Shown piece by piece: positions 52,382-61,784 of a DNA stretch of 64,000 nt; positions within the stretch are counted from its first letter, which is position 1, and each line of letters opens with the position of its first letter. Source of the stretch: Chlorobium sp. (GTDB taxonomy: Bacteria; Bacteroidota; Chlorobiia; Chlorobiales; Chlorobiaceae); the NCBI GenBank assembly GCA_028277225.1, contig JANQHB010000023.1:1-64000 (forward strand). Reading direction: 5' to 3'. Made by a program: the position numbers and the translations under genes. Under the pieces are notes generated by a model. It was not told the DNA's origin and did no database searches. It saw only the letters and a program-made list of their open reading frames with translations.

Positions 52382-52927
52382 TTGCAGATACTGTCAGGTA
52401 CGTATAAAGGGCAAAAGCTGCAGCGATCTGCAACCGGATCAATCCGGCCATGCAGCAGCAGGGTAAAAAAATCGCTGTTCGATATCATCTCCGTAAGGAT
52501 GGAGATTGATGGGGCAAAGGTACTCGATCTGTTCGCCGGGTTCGGTTCACTGGGATATGAGGCTCTGAGCCGGGGTGCTGCAGAGGTTTGTTTTGTGGAC
52601 AGAAGCATACATTCCCTGAAATCGTTACGCGGTACCGCGTCGGCACTGGGTATAACATCCGGAATAAGGATCCTGAACAAGGATGTAGTATCATTCATAA
52701 GGTCTGCTGATGATACCTATGATCTTGTTTTTTGTGATCCCCCGTACAACTGGAGAGACTATAACGGGTTGATCAGGGGTATTTTCAACAGGGGACTGAT
52801 TACCGATGAGGGGCTTTTGCTGATCGAACACAGCAACAGCTTCAGCTTTGAAAACGAGCCATACTTTTTTTTTGATAAAGATTACGGAATGACCAGGGTT
52901 ACATTTTTTTCTCGAACATCTGCCTGA
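52382..52927 (+). CDS. rsmD: 16S rRNA m2G966 methyltransferase
   Basis: A 181-residue SAM methylase starting from a TTG at 52382 (the N-terminus MQILSGTYKGQKLQ is conserved; no ATG or GTG in this frame is usable). Motifs: VLDLFAGFGSLGYEALSRGA (SAM site, about residues 46-65) and the N6/N2-guanine signature VFCDPPYNW (about 112-120). It modifies G966 of 16S rRNA in the small subunit. The next gene is coaD (35-bp gap), a pairing frequent in bacterial genomes. Confidence 0.92.
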   Translation: MQILSGTYKGQKLQRSATGSIRPCSSRVKKSLFDIISVRMEIDGAKVLDLFAGFGSLGYEALSRGAAEVCFVDRSIHSLKSLRGTASALGITSGIRILNKDVVSFIRSADDTYDLVFCDPPYNWRDYNGLIRGIFNRGLITDEGLLLIEHSNSFSFENEPYFFFDKDYGMTRVTFFSRTSA

Positions 52928-52962
52928 ACTGACGTTATGTCTACAAATGAAAAGGGTCGGCC

Positions 52963-53457
52963 ATGAAAAGGCATGCAATATATCCCGGGACATTCGATCC
53001 CTTTACAAACGGGCATCTCGATGTCCTTGAAAGAGCTCTTACGATTTTTGAGAAGGTTATTGTCGTTATTGCCGAAAACAGTAAGAAGCAAACCCTTTTT
53101 TCCGCCAAGGAGCGTTCAGCGATGATCGAAACCGTAACCGCGAGTCTCCCGGGCGTATCGGTTGAGGTTCTGCATAGCGGTTTGCTTGCTGAATATGCAA
53201 GGGAAATGGGCGCGACGGCTATAATCCGGGGTGTGCGTCAGGTCAAGGATTTTGAATACGAGTTTCAGATGTCTCTTCTCAACCGTCATCTCAACCCGGA
53301 GGTTACTACAGTATTCCTGATGCCCAACGTCAAATATACGTATGTGGCTTCTTCGATCATCAAGGAGGTTGCGATGCTTGGCGGTGACGTGAGTAAATTT
53401 GTGCATCCCCAAGTTTTGACCATGCTTGAAAACAAATGCATGGAGCAGAAACCCTGA
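52963..53457 (+). CDS. coaD: Phosphopantetheine adenylyltransferase
   Basis: A 164-residue PPAT of coenzyme A synthesis with the nucleotidyl-transferase motif YPGTFDPFTNGH (residues 7-18), IIRGVRQVKDFEYE and SSIIKEVAMLGGDVS. The length is exactly that of the bacterial hexameric enzyme. It follows rsmD and precedes the aminotransferase, on the same strand. Confidence 0.95.
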   Translation: MKRHAIYPGTFDPFTNGHLDVLERALTIFEKVIVVIAENSKKQTLFSAKERSAMIETVTASLPGVSVEVLHSGLLAEYAREMGATAIIRGVRQVKDFEYEFQMSLLNRHLNPEVTTVFLMPNVKYTYVASSIIKEVAMLGGDVSKFVHPQVLTMLENKCMEQKP

Positions 53458-53510
53458 GACTTCAGATGTCAGGAGTATACTTTTCAACAACACACCATTT
53501 ATTAACAATT

Positions 53511-54719
53511 ATGAACGGAAACAACAATCCAGGTGAAAAATATCTCACCCGCCGTGTTCTCAGCATGCAGGAATCTCAAACGATGAAAATATCGGGTCTT
53601 GCAAAGCAGATGAAAGCCGAGGGGAAGGATATTATAAGTCTTTCAGCAGGGGAGCCTGATTTCCCTACTCCTGATTTTGTGGCTGAAGCGGGGATTGAGG
53701 CCATACAGTCAGGATTTACCCGATATACTGCCAACGCCGGTATACCGGAACTGAAAAAAGCTGTGGCCGAAAAATTCAAGCGGGATAATGCTATCGAGTT
53801 TTCTCCTGCCCAGATCATCGTGAGCGCAGGCGGCAAGCAGACGCTGGCCAATGCGATTCTGTCTTTGTGCCAGGAGGGTGACGAGGTGATCATCCCAGCT
53901 CCTTTCTGGGTCAGCTTCCCTGAAATGGTGCGGCTGTCCGGTGCAGAGCCTGTTATTGTGCCCACGACTGAGGAGACAGGCTATAAAATGACTCCCGAGC
54001 AGCTTGAGGAGGCAATCACTCCTCAGACAAAGCTGCTTGTTCTCAATTCTCCGTCCAATCCTTCCGGTGTGGTTTACGCCGAGAATGATGTGCGGGCATT
54101 GATGAAAGTGATCGAAGATCGGGATATTTTCGTGCTTTCCGACGAGATGTACGATCAGATCGTTTACGGTGACGTCAAACCGTTTTCACCAGCCAGGATT
54201 CCTGAAGTACGGGACAGGGTTATTGTCAGTAACGGTGTATCGAAAACCTATTCGATGACCGGCTGGCGTATCGGTTATCTTGCCGGGCCGAAATGGCTGA
54301 TCGATGCGTGCGCGAAAATACAGTCACAAACGACATCGAACGCCAACTCGATCGCTCAGAAAGCGGCTCTTGCTGCACTGACGGGCGACCAGAGCATTAT
54401 CGAAGAGCGCAGAGCCGAGTTTGAAAAACGGAGGAACTACATGTACGAGGCGCTCAATGATATAGCTGGAATTTCGGCAGCCATGCCGGAAGGCGCTTTT
54501 TATATCTTTCCATCGATTGCAGGGGTGCTGGGCAAATCTTTCGGCGGCAAAACGTTGCATACCTCGACCGATGTTGCAGAGTATCTTCTTGTCGATCATT
54601 ATGTGGCCACCGTACCGGGTGATGCTTTTGGTGCTCCTCTGAATCTCAGGTTGTCCTATGCCGCTTCGATCGATGAACTCAAAGAAGCAACAGATCGAAT
54701 AAGAAAAGCGTTTTCATAA
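53511..54719 (+). CDS. aspC: Class-I aspartate/aromatic aminotransferase
   Basis: A 402-residue PLP enzyme. The ATG at 53511 is chosen from several. Motifs: SLSAGEPDFPTPDFV, TANAGIPELKKAVA, SPSNPSGVVY, LSDEMYDQIVYG and the PLP-Lys segment SKTYSMTGWRIGYLAGP (Lys about residue 243). This is the Iγ/Iβ aspartate-prephenate aminotransferase type common in bacteria; the exact substrate (aspartate, prephenate or aromatic) is not resolved. The acyltransferase gene starts 6 bp downstream. Confidence 0.88.
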   Translation: MNGNNNPGEKYLTRRVLSMQESQTMKISGLAKQMKAEGKDIISLSAGEPDFPTPDFVAEAGIEAIQSGFTRYTANAGIPELKKAVAEKFKRDNAIEFSPAQIIVSAGGKQTLANAILSLCQEGDEVIIPAPFWVSFPEMVRLSGAEPVIVPTTEETGYKMTPEQLEEAITPQTKLLVLNSPSNPSGVVYAENDVRALMKVIEDRDIFVLSDEMYDQIVYGDVKPFSPARIPEVRDRVIVSNGVSKTYSMTGWRIGYLAGPKWLIDACAKIQSQTTSNANSIAQKAALAALTGDQSIIEERRAEFEKRRNYMYEALNDIAGISAAMPEGAFYIFPSIAGVLGKSFGGKTLHTSTDVAEYLLVDHYVATVPGDAFGAPLNLRLSYAASIDELKEATDRIRKAFS

Positions 54720-54725
54720 GCAGCC

Positions 54726-55490
54726 ATGCTTCCAGTCCGTCGAAGCCGGGGTTATACCCGGTGGTTCAGCTGGTATTCGAGACGGCAGTTCAAAAAGTAC
54801 TTTCATGCTGTCAGAGCTTTTGTTCCGGTCGAAACCCGGAACATGCAGGCAGCATGCCCGGTGCTCTTTTACTGCAACCACGCCTACTGGTGGGACGGTT
54901 TCTGGTCTCAGCTCTGCACGGAAATGTTTTTCCGTCAGAACCTGTATATCATCATAGAATACAGTCAGCTTGTGAAGTATCGCTTTTTTACCCGCCTCGG
55001 TGCTTTTTCTCTTGACCGTCAAAACTCACGAAGCGCGATGGAGACGGTCGATTACGCTGCAGCGCGACTGGCTGAAACAAGCGGGAAGCAGAACGCCTTG
55101 TGGATTTTTCCTCAAGGTGTGATCGAGCATGTTGACAAAAAACCGCTTCATTTTTATAACGGTGCCTCATCGATCGTTGACCGTGTTCTCAGGAAAATCA
55201 GCAGTATCTACCTGGTTTCAGTTGTCAGCCGGATTGAATATCTTGAGGAGCAGAGACCGGAGCTGTTTCTTTCCTTCGGTAGCCCGGAACTGGTGAACCG
55301 GGATGTCTACGATGGTAAAAAAGAGTTGACGGTGCATATGCAGAATACAACCGATCGCCACCTGTCCGATCTCAAACGAAAAATAATTGACAGGGACACG
55401 AGTGAATTTCAGCTTCTTGTCAAGGGAGCCGAATCGGTAAATACAAGGGTTGACGTTCTGAAACGATTCTGGCGCTCCGGGCGGAAGTGA
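54726..55490 (+). CDS. PlsC-like acyltransferase (candidate chlorobactene lauroyltransferase CruD)
   Basis: A 254-residue glycerolipid-acyltransferase-fold protein. The catalytic H-x4-D motif appears as NHAYWWDG (about residues 51-58) and the FPxG acceptor motif as WIFPQGVIEH (about 121-130). There is no obvious membrane helix, though a hydrophobic N-terminal region could tether it. In green sulfur bacteria, one enzyme of this fold (CruD) adds lauroyl to chlorobactene glucoside; the non-canonical motifs make this a plausible candidate, but generic lyso-PA acyltransferase remains possible. Confidence 0.7.
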   Translation: MLPVRRSRGYTRWFSWYSRRQFKKYFHAVRAFVPVETRNMQAACPVLFYCNHAYWWDGFWSQLCTEMFFRQNLYIIIEYSQLVKYRFFTRLGAFSLDRQNSRSAMETVDYAAARLAETSGKQNALWIFPQGVIEHVDKKPLHFYNGASSIVDRVLRKISSIYLVSVVSRIEYLEEQRPELFLSFGSPELVNRDVYDGKKELTVHMQNTTDRHLSDLKRKIIDRDTSEFQLLVKGAESVNTRVDVLKRFWRSGRK

Positions 55491-55518
55491 CGGTGTGGAG
55501 GCCGAAAGCCATAATAAC

Positions 55519-55604
55519 CCTGAATTGAACGATTGTCGAACATGCCGGGAATAAAAAAATGTTCTGTTCTTGATATCCCGATAGTTCGGGGCGTTCGGTT
55601 CAGG
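55519..55604 (+). mobile_element. MITE copy 3, internally deleted
   Basis: Ends read CCTGAATTGAACG and, reversed, CCTGAACCGAACG. Flanks are ATAAC (55514-55518) and ATAAA (55605-55609), a four-of-five match. It is 86 bp long, much shorter than copies 1 and 2, with a hairpin (CCCGATAGTTCGGG) near the right end. It sits 16 bp before the start of the PSP1 gene and may carry its leader sequence. Confidence 0.7.
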
Positions 55605-55620
55605 ATAAAGTGAGTTGAGT

Positions 55621-56589
55621 ATGAGTAATGTTATATGCAGTTGTACGTTAGGTGACCATGCAAAAGTACGGTTGCAACTTTCCCGAATACTTCACCGTGA
55701 ACTGGAAGAGTTGTATGGTGCCCCGGAAGATATATCGAGTGATATATGCGAGGTAGAACTCAAGTGCTGCCGGAGGGATTTTTACAGGGCTCCTGCCGGA
55801 GAACTGCCGGAGGTAGGTAGGGCTGTTATTGTCGAGGCTGACGGAGGGTATGACTACGGTATCGTCTATGCCGCAGGAGTCATCGCAAGTAAAAAAATGC
55901 AGCTGAAGGGGCTTGAGGAGAGTGGTGAGAGTATCGGTGCCATTATGAGGTTTGCTGATGAAAGTGATGCGGAAAAGCTTCGTGCAGTCAGGGAACGTGA
56001 AACCGGTATTCGCGACATCTGTCTTTCCAGGATCAAGGCTCACAGGCTCGACATGAAACTGGTTGATGTCGAATTGCGTCTCGATCAGCAGAAAGTGACC
56101 GTATTTTATACGGCCCAGCACAGGGTTGATTTTCGTTCCCTTGTACGTGATCTTGCCAGTGAATTCAAGGCCCGGATCCAGATGGTCCAGATAACGACGA
56201 GGGAAGAAGCACGACGGGCCAACAGTTTCGGTGCATGCGGATGTGTGTTGTGCTGCTCGAGCTGGATACAGAAAATCAATTCAAATCCTTTCGCTGAAAA
56301 GCAGCATGCATCTGAGAGCACCCATGGTGAGAGTCATACGCACAACGTCATCGGTCAGTGCAACCGGCCAAAATGCTGTCTGAGCTACTCAAAAAACCAG
56401 GGATGCAGGAAACATTCTCCTCAAGAGACCTATCCTCCTCTTGGCAGCAAAGTCACTACTCCTGACGGTATGGCTATAATTGAAAGTATCGATCCTTCAC
56501 GTAGAGAAATAAGCCTCAGATACAGCGGGAACGGAACGCTGATGGTTATGGCGCTGCGGGATTTCAGTTCGATGTTTGTCAAGAAATAA
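55621..56589 (+). CDS. PSP1-domain protein (YaaT/stage 0 sporulation-type)
   Basis: A 322-residue soluble protein starting at the ATG at 55621. Its C-terminal half carries a cysteine-rich metal site: ACGCVLCCSSW (about residues 205-215), CNRPKCCLSY and CRKH. PSP1/YaaT proteins in Firmicutes act with the Y-complex in RNA maturation and cell-cycle decisions and bind Fe-S clusters; many non-sporulating anaerobes keep a homologue. The PSP1 β-strand region (VGRAVIVEADGGYDYGIVYA) is in the N-terminal part. Its leader lies at the end of MITE copy 3, and copy 2 follows 6 bp after its stop. Confidence 0.88.
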   Translation: MSNVICSCTLGDHAKVRLQLSRILHRELEELYGAPEDISSDICEVELKCCRRDFYRAPAGELPEVGRAVIVEADGGYDYGIVYAAGVIASKKMQLKGLEESGESIGAIMRFADESDAEKLRAVRERETGIRDICLSRIKAHRLDMKLVDVELRLDQQKVTVFYTAQHRVDFRSLVRDLASEFKARIQMVQITTREEARRANSFGACGCVLCCSSWIQKINSNPFAEKQHASESTHGESHTHNVIGQCNRPKCCLSYSKNQGCRKHSPQETYPPLGSKVTTPDGMAIIESIDPSRREISLRYSGNGTLMVMALRDFSSMFVKK

Positions 56590-56595
56590 GTCTGA

Positions 56596-56816
56596 CCTAA
56601 ACTGAGTGTCCCGACTCGTCGGGATGCTCAATAATAGTAAGTTTATCAAAGACAATCTGTTATACTATATTTTTATTGAGATTATCCCTCATCTGCAGGG
56701 TGAGGGTGGAAACAGATAAAGAACCGCATTTGTTGAAATCCCGACAAGTCGGGAAATGCCGATCCCGTGAAATCAGACCGGATATTTCACAGGGCTTGAC
56801 AATCGCTCAATTCAGG
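56596..56816 (-). mobile_element. MITE copy 2 with perfect 5-bp target duplication
   Basis: The reverse complement starts CCTGAATTGAGCG and ends so that the other terminus reads CCTAAACTGAGTG. Identical TCTGA at 56591-56595 and 56817-56821 flank the element. It matches copy 1 (22647-22839) in inverted orientation over about 55 bp at one end and the 'gtttatcaaagacaatctg' block and terminal block at the other; the middle differs in length (221 versus 193 bp). Confidence 0.9.
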
Positions 56817-56835
56817 TCTGAACCACATTTTTTTC

Positions 56836-58944
56836 ATGAATAACCAGTATAAACGAACACTTGTTACGACAGCCCTTCCTTATGCCAACGGTCCTGTACA
56901 TCTCGGTCACCTGGCCGGTGTTTACCTTCCTGCCGACATCTATGTCCGTTATAAAAGACTCCATGGTGAGGATATCATCCATATAGGGGGATCGGATGAA
57001 CATGGTGTTCCCATAACGATAACAGCTGACAATGAAGGGATTTCACCCCAGGAGGTCGTTGACAGGTATCACCGCATGAATCTTGATGCTTTCGAGCGGT
57101 GCGGCATCTCATTCGATTGCTATGGAAGAACTTCCTCAGACCGTCATCGTGAAACGACACAGGAGTTTTTCAGGGAGATCAATGCCAAGGATATTTTTGT
57201 CAAGAAAAAGGAGCATCATTTTTTTGATCCCGAAAAAAAGCGTTTTCTGTCGGACCGTTATGTGACCGGAACCTGCCCGATATGCAAGAATCCCGAGGCG
57301 AACGGAGACCAGTGTGAACAGTGCGGTACACATTTGAACCCTCGTGAGCTTATTGACCCGAAAAGCAAGCTTTCCGACAACGCTCCGGAACTTAGGGAAA
57401 CGCTTCACTGGTATTTTCCGCTCGGAAGGTTCCAGGAGTTGCTCGAGAAATATGTTGCGGGTCATGACAAGGACTGGCGCTCAAACGTTCTGAACTATAC
57501 CCGGACATGGCTCAAGCAGGGGCTTGCCGACAGGGCGATAACCAGGGATCTCCACTGGGGTGTGCCCGTTCCCGTCCAGAGCGACGAAGCTGCCGGAAAG
57601 GTTCTCTATGTCTGGTTCGACGCTGTTCTTGGCTATATTTCTTTTACCCGTCAATGGGCTGAAAATGAAGGTTCTCCGGATCTCTGGAAGGAGTACTGGC
57701 AGTCACCGGACAGCCGAATAATTCATTTTATCGGCAAAGACAATGTTGTGTTTCATACACTCATGTTTCCGGCGATCCTGATGGCATGGAACGAAGGGAG
57801 AAAAGAAGGCGTGTACTCGTTGGCCGATAACGTCCCGGCATCAGAATTCATGAATTTTGAAGGGCGGAAATTTTCCAAGTCAAGAAACTACGCTGTCTAT
57901 CTTGGTGAATTTCTCGACAGGTTCCCTGCAGATACCCTGCGTTATACCATAGCGATGAATTATCCCGAGAACAAGGACAGCGATTTCAGCTGGACAGACT
58001 TTCAGAACAGGATCAACGGTGAGCTTGCCGATACCCTCGGGAATTTTATCAAGCGTTCGATCGACTTTACCAATGCGAAATTCAATGGTGAAATACCCTG
58101 TGACTGCACTATTGACGAATGGAATGCACTGGGTATCGACTGGGAAGATAGTTTCGGGAAGCTTGAAAATGCATACAATGGGTTTCATTTCAGGGATGCT
58201 GCAGCTCTTACCATGCAGATTGCCCGTTCTGCAAACCGGTTTTTAACCGAGTCGGAGCCATGGAAAGAGATGAAAACCGATCCTGCAAGAGCAGCAAAAA
58301 CCATGGCGCTGTCGGCCAATCTCTGCCACACACTCGCGATTGCATGGTATCCGGTCATTCCGCACACCTCGAACAGGATCTATTCGATGCTCGGGTTCGA
58401 TCAGGCGCTCGATGAAGCCATCAGGACCGGCAAGGTATCCTGGGACATGGCAAAGAAACCCCGGTTGTCAAAAGGGCACAGGTTGTCCGGTGATTCTGAA
58501 ATACTTTTTCGCAAGATCGAGGAACGGGATATTGCTCCCGAACTCGCGAAAATCGAAAAGCTGCTTGCAGAAATCGAGAAAAAAGAAGCTGAAGGCGATC
58601 AATCCGATCCGATCAAGCCGGAGATCAGTTTCGATGATTTTCAACAAGTCGATCTTCGTGTCGTAACGGTTACGGAATGCGAAAAAGTCAAAAAAACGGA
58701 CAAGCTGCTCAAGCTGCAGGTCAAACTCGGTGCCGGACATCGACAGGTGCTGGCTGGTATTGCGAGCTCATATGAACCTGAAGATCTCGTTGGAAAACAG
58801 GTCGTTCTTGTTGCGAACCTTGCCGAAAGAAAAATCAGAGGCGAGCGCTCTGAGGGAATGATACTTGCAGCCGAAGGGAACGATGGCAAACTTCATCTTG
58901 TTGAGGTTGACGGATCTGATGTCAATGGAAAAACTGTTCAATAG
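56836..58944 (+). CDS. metG: Methionyl-tRNA synthetase
   Basis: A 702-residue class-I synthetase with the HIGH-type motif YANGPVHLGHLAG (about residues 16-28), the zinc finger CPICKN...CEQC (about 145-163), the KMSKS-equivalent GRKFSKSRN (about 342-350) and an anticodon-binding α-bundle. The last 100 residues form the OB-fold tRNA-binding extension (ISFDDFQQVDLRVVTVTECE, then KQVVLVANLAERKIRGERSEGM). The start follows a MITE. The initiator tRNA gene lies 46 bp downstream. Confidence 0.96.
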   Translation: MNNQYKRTLVTTALPYANGPVHLGHLAGVYLPADIYVRYKRLHGEDIIHIGGSDEHGVPITITADNEGISPQEVVDRYHRMNLDAFERCGISFDCYGRTSSDRHRETTQEFFREINAKDIFVKKKEHHFFDPEKKRFLSDRYVTGTCPICKNPEANGDQCEQCGTHLNPRELIDPKSKLSDNAPELRETLHWYFPLGRFQELLEKYVAGHDKDWRSNVLNYTRTWLKQGLADRAITRDLHWGVPVPVQSDEAAGKVLYVWFDAVLGYISFTRQWAENEGSPDLWKEYWQSPDSRIIHFIGKDNVVFHTLMFPAILMAWNEGRKEGVYSLADNVPASEFMNFEGRKFSKSRNYAVYLGEFLDRFPADTLRYTIAMNYPENKDSDFSWTDFQNRINGELADTLGNFIKRSIDFTNAKFNGEIPCDCTIDEWNALGIDWEDSFGKLENAYNGFHFRDAAALTMQIARSANRFLTESEPWKEMKTDPARAAKTMALSANLCHTLAIAWYPVIPHTSNRIYSMLGFDQALDEAIRTGKVSWDMAKKPRLSKGHRLSGDSEILFRKIEERDIAPELAKIEKLLAEIEKKEAEGDQSDPIKPEISFDDFQQVDLRVVTVTECEKVKKTDKLLKLQVKLGAGHRQVLAGIASSYEPEDLVGKQVVLVANLAERKIRGERSEGMILAAEGNDGKLHLVEVDGSDVNGKTVQ

Positions 58945-58990
58945 TTTTTGCATAGAACATTATAATCCTTACATTAGACCACACTAACAT

Positions 58991-59063
<73 letters not shown>

Positions 59064-59074
59064 CAAGAAAAAGG

Positions 59075-59100
59075 GCCGCGCCATGTTGTGCGGCTTTTTT
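59075..59100 (+). terminator. Rho-independent terminator after the initiator tRNA
   Basis: GCCGC (59075-59079), a 10-base loop, GCGGC (59090-59094) and six T, 11 bp after the tRNA. It ends the metG-tRNA transcript. Confidence 0.88.
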
Positions 59101-59273
59101 ATTGGTGATACCTTTTGACTCCCCTTACCCTGTGCCTTGCATCTCCCGCATGCATGGTCATAGAAGTTCATGAACGGTCTCTTCAATGGTTGTTTTGTTG
59201 GGCATTCTCTGCAACCGCTCATTGTGGATTGTATATATTCCTGTAACGATTGCCAGAACAAGACCTGTCTGCC

Positions 59274-60494
59274 ATGAAACGTCCGATTTTCATATCGCTT
59301 GTTCTCTTTCTTGTTCTCTGTATGACTGTTGTTTCGGAGGCAGGAGTGTTGCGGTATGGTATCGATGTGCTCGATGCGAATCGCTGCACGGAATTGAAGG
59401 GGAAGCGACTTGCGCTTATTACCAATGCTGCAGGAACCACGATGAGTGGTGAGCCCGATTATCAGGTCCTGTTGCGACACGGGCATGATCTGAAATACCT
59501 GATGGCTCCGGAGCATGGTTTTCATGCCCTTCTTGGAGCAGGTGTCAAGGTTGGTGATGAGCGGATAGCCGATACGCTGAAGGTATATTCTCTTTACGGT
59601 TCAAGCAAAAAACCTGATGTTGAACTGCTGCGACAGACCATCGATGTGCTTCTTTTCGATCTGCAGGATATCGGGGCACGGTGTTATACCTATATTTCAA
59701 CCATGCGTTATGCGATGGAAGCCTGTCAGGAGGCGGGTATAACATTCATGGTCCTTGACAGGCCAAACCCTCTTTCGCCAATACCCGCCGATGGTTTCAT
59801 GCTCGATCCGGATCAGCAGTCTTTTGTGGGAATGGTGCCGGTACCCTTTGTCCATGGTATGACTGTCGGAGAGATAGCCCTGTTTCTCAGGGAGCGTTTT
59901 TATCCCGGTCTGCGACTGCGTGTTGTCGAGATGGAGGGTTATAAAAGGGGGCGTTTTCCCGATGCATATTCGGGCCGGCGATTTGTTGCTCCTTCTCCGA
60001 ATATCCGGGATCTCGAGACAGTACTGATCTATCCCGCAACGGTTTTTCTCGAAGCTGCCAATGTCAGTGAAGGGAGGGGGACGTCCGATCCTTTCCGGCA
60101 GTTCGGGGCTCCGTTCATTCATTCCGGCTTCCTGAAGAAAGAGCTCGACAACTTCAAACTTCCAGGCGTTACGTTCAGGAAAACGTCGTTCGTACCGTCA
60201 TCAGGAAAATACAGCGGCCTTGCCTGCAACGGGATAAAAATCAAGGTGACCGACCGATATGTTTTCGAACCGTTCAGGACGGGAGTAGCAATCCTGCTTT
60301 CGTTAAAGAAGCTCTACCCCGGACTTGTCGATTTTGAAACGAAGGGGGATTTTTTCGATAAACTGGCGGGAGATCCCGTTCTTCGAAGAATGATCGTTTC
60401 CGGCCATACACTCGAAGAGATCCTGGCCGCCTCCAGACTCCAGGTGCATGCGTTCGAAAAGGCCAATCCAGGAAGGTTTATTTATGAATGGTGA
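59274..60494 (+). CDS. DUF1343 / NamZ-type exo-β-N-acetylmuramidase-like secreted protein
   Basis: A 406-residue exported protein. The ATG at 59274 gives a signal peptide (about residues 1-23, ending VSEAG). The DUF1343 signatures are LKGKRLALITNAAGT, LMAPEHGFHALLGAGVKVGD, VLLFDLQDIGARCYTYISTM, DRPNPL and LPAD-type GFMLDP, then FVHGMTVGE and a late SEGRGTSDPFRQFGAP (about 270-285). The family includes NamZ, which removes terminal N-acetylmuramic acid from muropeptides, so a cell-wall recycling role is likely. It has no hydrolase partner (e.g. MurQ) in the window. Confidence 0.85.
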   Translation: MKRPIFISLVLFLVLCMTVVSEAGVLRYGIDVLDANRCTELKGKRLALITNAAGTTMSGEPDYQVLLRHGHDLKYLMAPEHGFHALLGAGVKVGDERIADTLKVYSLYGSSKKPDVELLRQTIDVLLFDLQDIGARCYTYISTMRYAMEACQEAGITFMVLDRPNPLSPIPADGFMLDPDQQSFVGMVPVPFVHGMTVGEIALFLRERFYPGLRLRVVEMEGYKRGRFPDAYSGRRFVAPSPNIRDLETVLIYPATVFLEAANVSEGRGTSDPFRQFGAPFIHSGFLKKELDNFKLPGVTFRKTSFVPSSGKYSGLACNGIKIKVTDRYVFEPFRTGVAILLSLKKLYPGLVDFETKGDFFDKLAGDPVLRRMIVSGHTLEEILAASRLQVHAFEKANPGRFIYEW

Positions 60495-60524
60495 ATGGGA
60501 AGAAGGGAGGGCAGGAGACTTCTT

Positions 60525-60560
60525 CAAACAATTCAACAACTCAACAATTCAACACGTCAA
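60525..60560. repeat. AC-rich 'caattcaac' repeat cluster
   Basis: The stretch 'caaacaattcaacaactcaac' continuing 'aattcaacacgtcaac' consists of short 'CAA(C/T)TCAAC' units. The same style of sequence occurs near 738-772 and, in reverse orientation, near 32224-32260. It lies in the 72-bp gap between convergent genes. Confidence 0.6.
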
Positions 60561-60566
60561 CATTCT

Positions 60567-61685
60567 TCACCTTGGAGCGCGGAACACGCCGGTGACTCCT
60601 TTGGGAGAGAGCAGGATTTGCCATACCTGAAGCAGTCTGGCGCGGAAAGCGCCGGCACAGCTCAGAAGGTAAAAATCCCACATCCGGAAAAATCTGTCGC
60701 TGTACTCTGCAGAAAGGCTGTTACGATGGTTCTTTACATTCTGATGCCATGCCTTGAGCGTAAGGAAGTAATCGTATGCGAAAACATGCCAGTCTTCGAG
60801 AACGAAAAGTCCCTCGTAAGCTTTCGTTATCTGGCTGGCCGACGGGATCATGGAGTTGGGGAAGATATACTTGCTGATCCAGGGGTCTGTACAGGTTGAA
60901 AATTCGTTGCTTCCTATGGTATGAACAAGGCAGAGTCCGTCGGGTGCTAGGCAGCGGTCTATAACGTCGAAATACCGGCGATAATTTTTGTGACCCACAT
61001 GTTCGAACATTCCTATCGAGTATATTACGTCGTACAGTCCCTCGATGTCACGATAGTCGCAGAGTTTGAAGGTGACCGGCAGGCCATGGCAGCGTTCCCG
61101 GGCCAATTCTGCCTGTTTGCTTGAAACAGTGATCCCGGTCACTTCTACTCCATATCGTTCGGCAGCAAAGCAGGCTGCTCCCCCCCAGCCGCAGCCGATA
61201 TCCAGGATTTTCATGCCGGCTTTCAGGCCGAGCTTGTCAAAAATCAGTTGGAGTTTATGCTGCTGGGCCTGTTCGAGGGTATCATTCTGATTCCAGTATG
61301 CGCAGCTGTAGATCATGGCCGGGTCCAGCATGGCCGAAAAGAGGTCGTTGCCGGTATTGTAGTGTCTTTCACCTACGGTAAAGGCTCTCGATGGAATCTG
61401 AAAGTTGAAAAGGTGTCCCGCAAGTGAACGGATAAAACGGGCGAATGGTGTGAGTTTTTTGTTGACGCGATGTCGAAGGATTCTGAAAAACAACTCGTCG
61501 ATTTCAGCACAGTCCCACCACCCGTCCATGTAGGCTTCACCGAATCCAAGGTTACCTTGAGCGATGATTCTTCTGTAGAGCCTTTTATCGTGTACGTGTA
61601 TGTCCCACGAATTAGGGCCGTTTATGATTATATCCGCCTCTTGAAGCAGCTTTTCTACTTGGCGTTTGAAAGGGGAGTCAAACAT
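60567..61685 (-). CDS. cfa: Cyclopropane-fatty-acyl-phospholipid synthase
   Basis: A 372-residue SAM-dependent enzyme adding a methylene bridge to unsaturated phospholipid chains. It has the CFA motifs YNTGNDLFSAMLDPAMIYSC, the SAM site ILDIGCGWGGAACFAAER (about residues 160-177), GITVSSKQ, and the catalytic-region GMFEHVGHKNYRRYF. No membrane helix; it acts at the inner face of the membrane. It converges with the NamZ-like gene and lies upstream of a sterol-desaturase-family gene on the same strand, suggesting a lipid-modification cluster. Confidence 0.93.
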   Translation of the reverse strand: MFDSPFKRQVEKLLQEADIIINGPNSWDIHVHDKRLYRRIIAQGNLGFGEAYMDGWWDCAEIDELFFRILRHRVNKKLTPFARFIRSLAGHLFNFQIPSRAFTVGERHYNTGNDLFSAMLDPAMIYSCAYWNQNDTLEQAQQHKLQLIFDKLGLKAGMKILDIGCGWGGAACFAAERYGVEVTGITVSSKQAELARERCHGLPVTFKLCDYRDIEGLYDVIYSIGMFEHVGHKNYRRYFDVIDRCLAPDGLCLVHTIGSNEFSTCTDPWISKYIFPNSMIPSASQITKAYEGLFVLEDWHVFAYDYFLTLKAWHQNVKNHRNSLSAEYSDRFFRMWDFYLLSCAGAFRARLLQVWQILLSPKGVTGVFRAPR

Positions 61686-61784
61686 CTTCAGGATCGGATC
61701 ACGGTTGAAGTTTGAAAACGCCTTATGGTTTATCTTTTAAAAAAAGTAACAAACTTTTTTAAAACCAGGCGTTTTTCAGGTTCT

